From the NCBI GenBank assembly GCA_902489675.1, contig CABUAP010000019.1, positions 1 through 13,522 of the forward strand: a stretch of 13,522 nucleotides of DNA. The letters run 5' to 3'. This DNA comes from an uncultured Azospirillum sp. GTDB taxonomy: Bacteria > Pseudomonadota > Alphaproteobacteria > RF32 > CAG-239. Both the position numbers and the translations under genes were made by a program. The notes below the pieces were generated by a model that ran no database searches, was not told the origin of the DNA, and worked only from the letters and a program-made list of their open reading frames with translations. Shown here piece after piece: positions 7,922-13,522 of this stretch (within the stretch, counting starts at the first letter, position 1; every line of letters begins with the position of its first letter).

Positions 7922-7950
7922 AATTTAGACTTTTTTTGTTTTTTTGTCAA
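7922..7950 (-). promoter_or_regulatory. sigma-70 promoter for the charged protein gene
   Basis: On the minus strand a perfect TTGACA (7950-7945), a 17-base A-rich spacer and TAAATT (7927-7922) form a good housekeeping promoter. Transcription would start near 7915, giving a leader of about 28 bases before the ATG at 7886. The -35 begins only three bases past the stop codon of the PAS gene, so the charged protein has its own start signal even if the two genes are also cotranscribed. Confidence 0.6.
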
Positions 7951-7953
7951 ATA

Positions 7954-9603
7954 TTATGCGGTAGTGCTTTTGTGCATCAACACCATAATCGACTCGTTGG
8001 AAAGAAGCGCGGAAAAACATTCCACCCTAAGACCGTCGCTGCGGTTGAGGCTGAAGGCTTCCGTCGTGCTGCTGAAAACATGATTAAGAATATCTTTTTT
8101 CAGCTCTTCCCAATCGCTGACCCGATTGAAAAAAACTTTTTGCGTTTCCAGAATTTCGGCAAAAGAAGGGTCTTTTTGCAGCATCACTTCATCCGCTTTC
8201 CACAAGTTGACATAAGCCTGGTTGTAAAATTGCAAACGGCCGTTGGCGGCAAAAATCAGCACCGCTTCCTCAATATTATTTAAAATTTCCTGCTGAACGC
8301 TGATCAGGGCATTATACTCACGGCGGGCGGTCAGCCGGTCGGTAATATCTTCGAAAGCAAAAATCAGCCCGCCTTTCAGATGAGGGGCGCGGATGCGTCT
8401 TAAACTGCGTCCGTCGGGCAAATGCAGCAGATCTTCTTTGGGGGCGGTCACAAGAGTGAACATTTTATGTTCTTCACCGCGGAAATAGGGATAATCAGGA
8501 ACTTCGGGCAGCAGCCGTTTTTCGCGCAGATAATCCAGAAACGCACCGTACAACGGACGTTCTTCCAACCAGCTTTCTTCCGCCTGCCAAAGACGGACAA
8601 ATGCCTGATTATAAAAAATCAATTTATATTCGGCATCAAAAACCGCAATGGCAGTGCCGAGAGAAGCCAAAATTTCCAAATGAGCGTTTTGATTCTGTTT
8701 AAGGTTGCGACGGAGATTATCCAGACTGCTGACATCGATCATCGCGCCGACAGTGGCAATGCGGTCAAGGCTTTGTTCAAAATGGAAAGGCGTTTCCATA
8801 ACCTCAAAACAACGATGTTCTCCGTTCTGATTGAGATAAATGCGTTTTTGCTTCGGTTTGTTGGCATCTCTTGCCTGACCTGCCAAAACCAGTGTTTCTT
8901 CCCCGGCTATTTCCGCATTATCAGAACCGGCATATTCCTGATAACGGCGGTTGGACAACTTGATTTTCAGCAATGGGTCGCGCATCCAGACCGGATAAGG
9001 CAGATTATCGACCAAATCGCGCAGATCCCGCTCTTTATGTTCGCTTTCCTGTTTTTCTTTTTGCAGCTCATCAATTTGCACCGCAATATAGCTGATATCG
9101 CGAAACCAGACGATATCACTGTAGACGCTGCCGTCGCCGCCGCTGATACGAACACCGTTCAACAGCAGTTTTCTGCCGTTTTTCAAATCAAAACGATCTT
9201 CAAAAGAAACGCCGTCCTCTTTCAGTAAAGCGACATATTTAGTGATTTTTTCAGCATCATCCTTATAAAAGTTTTTCAGCACTTCGGAGAAAGGGGTTTC
9301 AATACCAAGAGAAAGATTGAGCAGCACCGCCAACCGGCGTGAACAACGTTCGGATACGCTGAAAGCCGCGTCATTAACCCGATCATCGGGATAGATAAAA
9401 GCAAAATAACCGTCCCGGCAGGCGGCAAGCGTTTCTTCGTAGCGGTCGCGGTCGCGGCGGATAAAATAGTTCTCTCGTTTCAGCTTCAGCAGTCGGATAT
9501 AATTGGCCGCCGCCAGATAAACCAACGCGGCAAAGGCCGCAAATACGGAATACCAGAGTTCCGGCGCGGCAAAAAACATATCGGAAAGCAGGCTGCTGTT
9601 CAT
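7954..9603 (-). CDS. membrane-anchored four-PAS protein lacking a histidine kinase domain
   Basis: This 549-residue protein has one N-terminal membrane helix (about 17-38) and four consecutive PAS-like sensor modules (roughly 55-175, 195-295, 308-425 and 435-545), with a charged linker near 175-195. PAS3 and PAS4 show the classic pattern of an AIAVFDAEYKLIFYNQAF-type strand-turn-strand ahead of a LW pair, and PAS3 ends in AFEDITDRLTARREYNALI. The same architecture, order and linker are known in large alphaproteobacterial PAS histidine kinases, which then continue into a DHp helix with the phospho-accepting His and an ATPase domain. Here the frame ends right after PAS4 (VLMHKSTTA, stop 7954-7956). 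No kinase-like sequence is found in the 67 bases before the next gene. It may be a ligand sensor acting through partners, or a truncated kinase. The ATG at 9603 has no strong ribosome site; Met9 is an alternative start. Confidence 0.83.
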   Translation of the reverse strand: MNSSLLSDMFFAAPELWYSVFAAFAALVYLAAANYIRLLKLKRENYFIRRDRDRYEETLAACRDGYFAFIYPDDRVNDAAFSVSERCSRRLAVLLNLSLGIETPFSEVLKNFYKDDAEKITKYVALLKEDGVSFEDRFDLKNGRKLLLNGVRISGGDGSVYSDIVWFRDISYIAVQIDELQKEKQESEHKERDLRDLVDNLPYPVWMRDPLLKIKLSNRRYQEYAGSDNAEIAGEETLVLAGQARDANKPKQKRIYLNQNGEHRCFEVMETPFHFEQSLDRIATVGAMIDVSSLDNLRRNLKQNQNAHLEILASLGTAIAVFDAEYKLIFYNQAFVRLWQAEESWLEERPLYGAFLDYLREKRLLPEVPDYPYFRGEEHKMFTLVTAPKEDLLHLPDGRSLRRIRAPHLKGGLIFAFEDITDRLTARREYNALISVQQEILNNIEEAVLIFAANGRLQFYNQAYVNLWKADEVMLQKDPSFAEILETQKVFFNRVSDWEELKKDILNHVFSSTTEAFSLNRSDGLRVECFSALLSNESIMVLMHKSTTA

Positions 9604-9631
9604 TTTTTTTACTTTTTTTCATTAAAATTCG

Positions 9632-9660
9632 TTGTCTGTCGGCTCTTTTTATAATATAAA
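9632..9660 (+). promoter_or_regulatory. candidate promoter for tsaB
   Basis: TTGTCT (9632-9637) and TATAAA (9655-9660) are spaced by 17 bases in the 102-base region between the divergent PAS and tsaB genes. A second -10-like TATAAT overlaps at 9650-9655 but would be too close to this -35. Transcription would start near 9667, about 39 bases before the tsaB ATG. Confidence 0.45.
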
Positions 9661-9705
9661 TGCAGCAATAAGTAAAATTTTAAAACCAAACGGTAAACAA
9701 AAAAG

Positions 9706-10365
9706 ATGCTGAATTTAGCTTTTGACACCACCGCCGGCAGTTGCTCGGTTATTTTGACCCAAGACGGCGAAACAATCGGAAAAACAATCCAAAAAATGGA
9801 CTTCGGTCAAGCGGAAGCCCTGTTCCCGGCAATTGAAAAAATTATGGGCGAAAACCGGATTTCGCCGGCAGAACTTGATCTGATCACCGTCTGTACCGGC
9901 CCCGGTTCTTTTACCGGCGTTCGTTCTTCTCTTGCTGCTGCGCGCACGCTCGGTCTTGCCCTGCCGCAGACCGGGCTGACCGGCGTTTCCGCTTTTGAGG
10001 CTTATATGTATGATCTGGCCGAAGAAGAACTGGCCTTTTACAATGCGGTCATTATCGAAACCAAGCGGGAAGATTTTTATTTTCAATGTTTTGACAGTCA
10101 AAAAAATAAAATGGGCGAACCCGAGGCCTTGGAATATGACGCAATTATTGACCGGCTGCGCCACAAAAAAGTAACGCTGATCGGTGACGGTGTTGAGCGC
10201 TTTTTGAGCCGTCCGTCGGGTTTGAGTCTTCATGTGATCAGGATGGAAGACTGTCTGACAATTGATGCTCTGGCCGCTTGCGGCAATCAAAAATTCCGCC
10301 TAAAGAAATTGGATTATCCCAAACCTTTATATCTGCGGGCGCCCGACGTCTGCATCAAAGCCTGA
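9706..10365 (+). CDS. tsaB: tRNA threonylcarbamoyladenosine biosynthesis protein TsaB
   Basis: TsaB is the non-catalytic partner of TsaD. Together with TsaE they transfer the threonylcarbamoyl group made by TsaC to adenosine 37 of tRNAs that read ANN codons (t6A). The 219-residue product has the ASKHA-fold start LAFDTTAGSCSV (4-15), the hallmark GPGSFTGVR (65-73) and a helix rich in Ala after it (SSLAAARTLGLAL). Length fits the family. The ligand-binding His usual in HAE near residue 36 is Gln here (FGQAEALFP), a tolerated change in this paralogue. The ATG at 9706 has only a weak AAAAAG ribosome site. In many alphaproteobacteria tsaB is followed by rimI; here it converges with yraN after a five-base gap and stands alone on its strand. 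Confidence 0.93.
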   Translation: MLNLAFDTTAGSCSVILTQDGETIGKTIQKMDFGQAEALFPAIEKIMGENRISPAELDLITVCTGPGSFTGVRSSLAAARTLGLALPQTGLTGVSAFEAYMYDLAEEELAFYNAVIIETKREDFYFQCFDSQKNKMGEPEALEYDAIIDRLRHKKVTLIGDGVERFLSRPSGLSLHVIRMEDCLTIDALAACGNQKFRLKKLDYPKPLYLRAPDVCIKA

Positions 10366-10370
10366 AACGG

Positions 10371-10727
10371 CTAAAATCGGAAAGCATCCGGCAAGTGGCG
10401 GATTTTAAACGGCAAAGTGACCAAAACCGTATCAAAACGGATATCACAATCAGAATATTGAGGATGCCTTTGGATAAAAGTTTCCGCCGCCCGCCAGATT
10501 CGCCGCCGTTGGGGCATTTTGACCGCGTAGGCCGCGTTTTCCAAGCTTGAACGTTGTTTTACTTCAACAAAAACAATAACATTTTGCCGGCGGGCGATAA
10601 AATCAACTTCACCTGCTTTGGTTCCGCGGCCGGTAACATAATTGGCGGCAACAATCCGATAGCCTTTCAGTCTGAACAGCATACGCGCCAAAAATTCCGC
10701 CCAATGCCCTTTGACGTCAGCTTTCAT
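10371..10727 (-). CDS. yraN: YraN / UPF0102 family putative endonuclease
   Basis: The 118-residue product is a small PD-(D/E)XK-fold protein. It shows the family hallmarks: the N-terminal KGHWAEFLARMLFRLKGYRI, the GEVDFIAR strand with Glu40 and Asp42, and VFVEVKQR with Glu55 and Lys57, which make the putative metal site. The usual Gly of the N-terminal GxxGE motif is replaced by Trp-Ala. The biological role of the family is unsettled; a nuclease linked to DNA processing is assumed from the fold. The ATG at 10727 overlaps the 3' end of rsmI by 11 bases with a GGAA ribosome site inside the rsmI coding region, so it is translated from the same transcript. This rsmI-yraN pairing next to an LpoA-like gene is widely conserved in proteobacteria. 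Confidence 0.92.
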   Translation of the reverse strand: MKADVKGHWAEFLARMLFRLKGYRIVAANYVTGRGTKAGEVDFIARRQNVIVFVEVKQRSSLENAAYAVKMPQRRRIWRAAETFIQRHPQYSDCDIRFDTVLVTLPFKIRHLPDAFRF

Positions 10728-11556
10728 TTTTAATTTCCACCGCCCGACGATAAACCTCGTTTTTACTCAAACCATAAGTTTTCACCACCTCGGTTACCGC
10801 CGATTTCAGCGGCATGGTTTTCATCAATTCTTTTAAAACACCGTTCAAATCAACATCTTCATTATTTTCCGCGGCAGGCGGCGCCACCATCAGCACAATT
10901 TCGCCTTTGGGCGGATTTTTTGTGAAATGCACGATCAACTCCTCGGGGCTGCCGTTCACGCATTCCTCATACATTTTGGTTATTTCGCGGGCAATTGCCA
11001 GCTCTCGGCCGCGGAATATATCGGCCGCTGCAGACAAAGTTTTCAGCAGCCGGGGCGCGGTTTCATAAAAAACCAAGGTGGTATTGACCGAGGCCAATTC
11101 CTTAAACAGATCCTCCCGGGCTTTTTCCTTATTGGGAATAAACCCGGCAAACATAAACCGGTTGGTGGGTAAACCCGAAAGCTGCAAGGCACAGATCACC
11201 GCGCAACAACCGGGCAGAACATAGACCGGAACCCCCTGCTCCCGGCATTTGCGCACCAGTTTGTAACCGGGATCGGAAATAAGCGGCGAACCGGCATCGC
11301 TGACAAGCGCCACCGCCGCGTCTTCGCGATTGATCAGATCGATGATGCCCTGCGCCCGTTCGCCCTCGCTGTGATCCTCATAGGTCATAAATGTTTTATC
11401 CTGCCCAATCCCCAGCAGAGAAAACAGTTTGCGGGTTACGCGGGTATCTTCGCAGGCTACGTATTCGGCCGCTTGCAACACTTCTTTTGCCCGCTCGGAA
11501 ATATCCCCCAAATTGCCGATCGGCGTTGCCGTTACATACAATCCCTTTTTCATCAT
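10717..11556 (-). CDS. rsmI: 16S rRNA (cytidine(1402)-2'-O)-methyltransferase RsmI
   Basis: RsmI uses S-adenosylmethionine to 2'-O-methylate C1402 in the decoding centre of 16S rRNA. The 279-residue product has the tetrapyrrole-methylase-type fold with TPIGNLGDIS (11-20), the CEDTRVTRKL helix (35-44), VSDAGSPLISDPGY (85-98), SGLPTNRFMFAGFIP (127-141) and the substrate-side RELAIAREITKMYEE (184-198). The usual PGPSA or PGASA turn reads PGCCA (115-119), which is unusual but lies in an otherwise normal frame. Length is as expected. Two adjacent ATGs (11556 and 11553) could start it; no strong ribosome site distinguishes them. It heads the two-gene unit rsmI-yraN and is divergent from the LpoA-like gene, with 80 bases between start codons. 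Confidence 0.95.
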   Translation of the reverse strand: MMKKGLYVTATPIGNLGDISERAKEVLQAAEYVACEDTRVTRKLFSLLGIGQDKTFMTYEDHSEGERAQGIIDLINREDAAVALVSDAGSPLISDPGYKLVRKCREQGVPVYVLPGCCAVICALQLSGLPTNRFMFAGFIPNKEKAREDLFKELASVNTTLVFYETAPRLLKTLSAAADIFRGRELAIAREITKMYEECVNGSPEELIVHFTKNPPKGEIVLMVAPPAAENNEDVDLNGVLKELMKTMPLKSAVTEVVKTYGLSKNEVYRRAVEIKNES

Positions 11557-11574
11557 TTATTGTCTTTCTGCCCC

Positions 11575-11603
11575 TTTACAACAAAGCTTTTTTCATTTAA
11601 ATT
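11575..11603 (+). promoter_or_regulatory. candidate promoter for the LpoA-like lipoprotein gene
   Basis: TTTACA (11575-11580) and TAAATT (11598-11603) are separated by exactly 17 bases. The -10 hexamer is the same as the one in front of the charged protein gene at 7922-7927. Transcription would start near 11610, giving a leader of about 27 bases to the ATG at 11637. Confidence 0.45.
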
Positions 11604-11636
11604 AGCCAACATAATTGTTTTCGATTTTGGGATAAA

Positions 11637-13085
11637 ATGCAAGTGTTTAAAAAATTTTGTGCGCTGGCAGTTGCCAGTCTGTTGATTGGCTGCCGTTCAT
11701 CTTCCGTTACCACCAACGGCGAGGTTTATGAACATATTTCCGACATTGACGAAGCTTCGTTTGAAACACCGTCCAGTTTTCGCGTCGGCGTGCTGCTGCC
11801 GCTTTCGGGCGATGCCGCGCGTTACGGCCAGGGGCTGAAACAGGCGGCTCTGATGGCACTGGAAGATATGAACAACGATAACCTGATTTTGCAGTTTTAT
11901 GACACACAAAGCTCACCCGAAGGCGCGGAAGAAGCGGCAGAAAACGCCATCAGGCAAAAAGCGCAGATGATCATCGGCCCCTTGACCGGAACTTCGGTGC
12001 GCGCCATCTCGGACGAAACCAAAGCCCGCGGCATTCCGGTGGTGGCTTTTTCAACCGATTCCGGCGCTTTGCAAAGTCAGGTTTATACCCTTGGCCTGCT
12101 GGTTGAAGAACAAGTCAACCGCATTATCGGTTATGCCGCTGCCAAAGGACGACGAAATTTTGCCCTGCTCGTTCCCGACAACAGTACCGGCATAGCGGCC
12201 GCGCAAGCTGCGGTTAAAACAACCGCCGGCAGTGACGCCAAAGTGATTAAAATTGCTTTTTATTCGCCAAAATCAACCGACTTTTCGGAAGTTATCCGAC
12301 AAATGAGCGATTATGAACGCCGTTCGGCCGGAATAAACAAAGAAAAAAATCGCCTGAAAGCTCTGGCGCAAAAAGGAGATACGGAAGCGGCCAAAGCTTT
12401 GCGGCGGCTGGCGGCCAAAGATACTGACAACGGTGTTGATTTTGACGCGGTGCTGATCCCCGAATCCGGCGCCAAGCTTAAATCGGCAGTAGCAATGTTC
12501 GGTTATTATGACGTTTTTGCACCGGAAGTAAAATTTCTCGGCACTTCGGTTTGGGAAAACACCCGCTTGAACAAAGAATCTACCCTAACCGGCAGCTGGT
12601 ATCCGGCAATGTCACGCACTCATAATGCCTATTTCAACAAAAAATATCATTCGCTTTTCGGCGAATATCCGCAAAGCCTTTATGCCTTTGCTTACGATGC
12701 GGTGGCTCTTTCCTCGGCTTTGGCCAACAACAAACCGACCAATCTTGATGCCGCCGTTACCACCGAAGACGGTTTTGTCGGCATCAGCGGCGTTTTCCGC
12801 ATTCTGCCCAACGGCAAAAATGAACACAGCCTCGATATCATAGAAGTGACACGTTCGGGGGATGTGGTGGTCGATCCGGCGCCGAAAAAATTTGCCGCCG
12901 CCCTGCCCGAAAATTCGCAGGAAAGCGCGGCGCGGGCTTATGATGCCAATCCGCCGTTGATTTTCGGCAAAGATAAAGATGAAGCCGAACGGCTGATTTT
13001 CGGCCGTACGCTGGCTGGCAGCCATAGCTATATCCAACCGGCAGATACGGAAACGGAAGACGGAGATTACGGCTTTTCGTTTTAA
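11637..13085 (+). CDS. LpoA/YraM-like penicillin-binding protein activator lipoprotein
   Basis: The 482-residue product has a lipoprotein signal with lipobox LLIGC, so mature protein starts at Cys19 and should be lipidated. A type-I periplasmic-binding fold follows, opening with FRVGVLLPLSGDAARYGQGLK, then IIGPLTGTSVRAISDETKARGIPVVAFSTDS. It matches the alphaproteobacterial penicillin-binding protein activator group related to E. coli LpoA, which stimulates the peptidoglycan synthase PBP1A. A charged helical insertion (about 228-260: YERRSAGINKEKNRLKAL and onward) before DFDAVLIPESG is normal in this group. The N-terminal TPR domain of the E. coli LpoA is absent. The start is chosen for its signal peptide; GGGAT precedes it weakly. 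It is divergent from rsmI-yraN, the conserved arrangement. An amino-acid-binding lipoprotein is the main alternative, made unlikely by the neighbourhood. Confidence 0.88.
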   Translation: MQVFKKFCALAVASLLIGCRSSSVTTNGEVYEHISDIDEASFETPSSFRVGVLLPLSGDAARYGQGLKQAALMALEDMNNDNLILQFYDTQSSPEGAEEAAENAIRQKAQMIIGPLTGTSVRAISDETKARGIPVVAFSTDSGALQSQVYTLGLLVEEQVNRIIGYAAAKGRRNFALLVPDNSTGIAAAQAAVKTTAGSDAKVIKIAFYSPKSTDFSEVIRQMSDYERRSAGINKEKNRLKALAQKGDTEAAKALRRLAAKDTDNGVDFDAVLIPESGAKLKSAVAMFGYYDVFAPEVKFLGTSVWENTRLNKESTLTGSWYPAMSRTHNAYFNKKYHSLFGEYPQSLYAFAYDAVALSSALANNKPTNLDAAVTTEDGFVGISGVFRILPNGKNEHSLDIIEVTRSGDVVVDPAPKKFAAALPENSQESAARAYDANPPLIFGKDKDEAERLIFGRTLAGSHSYIQPADTETEDGDYGFSF

Positions 13086-13110
13086 TCGTGTTAATGAGAA
13101 GATTTTTTGC

Positions 13111-13139
13111 TTGCAAGTTAAGCGGAAATTGACGATATT
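13111..13139 (+). promoter_or_regulatory. candidate promoter for the SRP RNA gene
   Basis: TTGCAA (13111-13116) and GATATT (13134-13139) are 17 bases apart. Transcription would start near 13146, eight bases before the base-paired 5' end of the RNA, which would then need 5' trimming. A TTGACG at 13129-13134 is a better -35 hexamer but has no -10 at a workable distance before the RNA. Confidence 0.3.
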
Positions 13140-13153
13140 AGCAGATGTGTTAT

Positions 13154-13240
13154 GGAGAGCGTCGGGTCAGGCATTCGCCAACCCGGTCAGGTTCGGAAGA
13201 AAGCAGCCGTAACGAAACCGCCTGAGGTCGGCCGCTCTCC
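13154..13240 (+). ncRNA. ffs: signal recognition particle RNA, small bacterial type (4.5S-like)
   Basis: The segment folds into one long hairpin. Its ends GGAGAGC (13154-13160) and GCTCTCC (13234-13240) pair perfectly. The apical Ffh-binding domain is intact: GGTCAGG at 13185-13191, the GGAA tetraloop at 13195-13198 closed by C-G, and AGCAGCC at 13202-13208, which form the conserved asymmetric and symmetric internal loops. The length of about 87 bases is typical of the Alu-less bacterial form. With Ffh it targets nascent membrane proteins to FtsY. It lies 32 bases upstream of dnaX and 68 bases after the LpoA-like gene; ffs just ahead of dnaX is a familiar arrangement in alphaproteobacteria. 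Exact transcript ends are inferred from pairing. Confidence 0.95.
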
Positions 13241-13250
13241 GCCTTTTTTT
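13234..13250 (+). terminator. intrinsic terminator of the SRP RNA gene
   Basis: The closing helix of the SRP RNA runs, after GCC, into seven T residues (13244-13250). The RNA's own hairpin therefore serves as the terminator stem. It would separate the short RNA from dnaX translation, with readthrough able to feed dnaX. Confidence 0.7.
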
Positions 13251-13272
13251 ACAATTGAAGACAAGATTATCG

Positions 13273-13522
13273 ATGGCAGAAGAAGAAAAACAGGAACAAT
13301 ATGTGGTTCTGGCTCGTAAATACCGCCCGCAGAATTTTGAAGATCTGCTCGGGCAGGATGCGTTGGTACAGACCCTGACCAATGCCATCAACAACAACCG
13401 TCTGCATCATGCTTACATTTTGACCGGTATTCGCGGGGTCGGCAAAACCACCACCGCGCGCTTGATTGCCAAAGCCTTAAATTGTACCGGAGCAGACGGC
13501 AACGGCGGCCCCACTACCCATC
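13273..13522 (+). CDS. dnaX: DNA polymerase III subunit gamma/tau (N-terminus, cut by window edge)
   Basis: The frame is open from the ATG at 13273 to the window end, giving 83 codons. It reads as the N-terminus of the clamp-loader ATPase: VLARKYRPQNFEDLLGQ (12-28), HHAYILTGIRGVGKTTTARL (45-64) with Walker A GIRGVGKTT, and C71 in LNCTG, the first ligand of the zinc module, whose other cysteines lie beyond the edge. The clamp loader opens the beta ring and places it on primed DNA. The start is chosen because the family begins a few residues before the ARKYRP block; only a weak GAAGAC ribosome site precedes it. It lies just after ffs, the expected neighbour. Confidence 0.95.
   Translation, partial: MAEEEKQEQYVVLARKYRPQNFEDLLGQDALVQTLTNAINNNRLHHAYILTGIRGVGKTTTARLIAKALNCTGADGNGGPTTH

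Noticed and set aside
7929..7945. A-rich/T-rich tract as a possible phase-variable repeat
   Set aside because: The tract is interrupted by C and G and fits the spacer between a good -35 and -10. No repeat-unit regularity is seen.
8422..9228. A 268-residue plus-strand open frame across the PAS gene
   Set aside because: It is antisense to well-formed PAS modules, has no start signal, and its composition is that of a shadow.
13105..13120. TTTTTTGCTTGCAAG as a terminator for the LpoA-like gene
   Set aside because: The T run precedes, rather than follows, the short CTTGCAAG palindrome, so it cannot act as a plus-strand intrinsic terminator.

Overview
The window looks like the chromosome of an alphaproteobacterium with moderate GC, possibly one of the uncultured Rhodospirillales-like lineages. 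Four things point there: an invasion-associated-locus-B (IalB) type protein, a CCA-adding enzyme of alphaproteobacterial sequence type, a multi-PAS protein resembling the sensor part of a histidine kinase common in that class, and the neighbourhood RsmI / YraN / LpoA-like lipoprotein / SRP RNA / dnaX. No transposase, integrase, phage gene, CRISPR array or tRNA was seen.

Layout. At 1-449 (-) is the N-terminal part of a secreted IalB-family protein. Divergent from it is the tRNA CCA nucleotidyltransferase (555-1775, +). A bidirectional terminator follows, then two minus-strand genes: a Lon-like protease of the LonB/YcbZ type (1818-4250) and, upstream of it, a membrane-anchored protein with a degenerate endonuclease/exonuclease/phosphatase fold (4341-5240). 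Next come a membrane-anchored TPR protein (5335-6624, +), a very charged Lys/Glu/Ala-rich protein (6642-7886, -) and a membrane-anchored four-PAS protein with no kinase domain (7954-9603, -). The right third is housekeeping: tsaB (9706-10365, +), convergent with the overlapping pair rsmI-yraN (11556-10371, -), then the divergent LpoA/YraM-like lipoprotein (11637-13085, +), the SRP RNA gene ffs (13154-13240, +) and the start of dnaX (13273 onward, +). Two real genes run off the window, at positions 1 and 13522. No stretch over 300 bases lacks a gene; the longest gap is about 187 bases (13086-13272) and holds ffs.

How the genes relate. The housekeeping genes cover tRNA maturation and modification (CCA addition, t6A), rRNA methylation, cell-wall synthase activation, membrane protein targeting and replication. 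They are neighbours rather than one pathway. The block 4341-9603 is the least understood. It holds three membrane-anchored proteins and one charged soluble protein, and two of the four look like enzymes or sensors stripped of their catalytic parts. The most checkable oddities are the loss of one catalytic aspartate in the CCA enzyme (NxD for DxD), the EEP-like protein that lacks most active-site residues, and the PAS protein that stops where a histidine kinase would begin its DHp domain. I found no convincing new multi-gene defence or mobile system.
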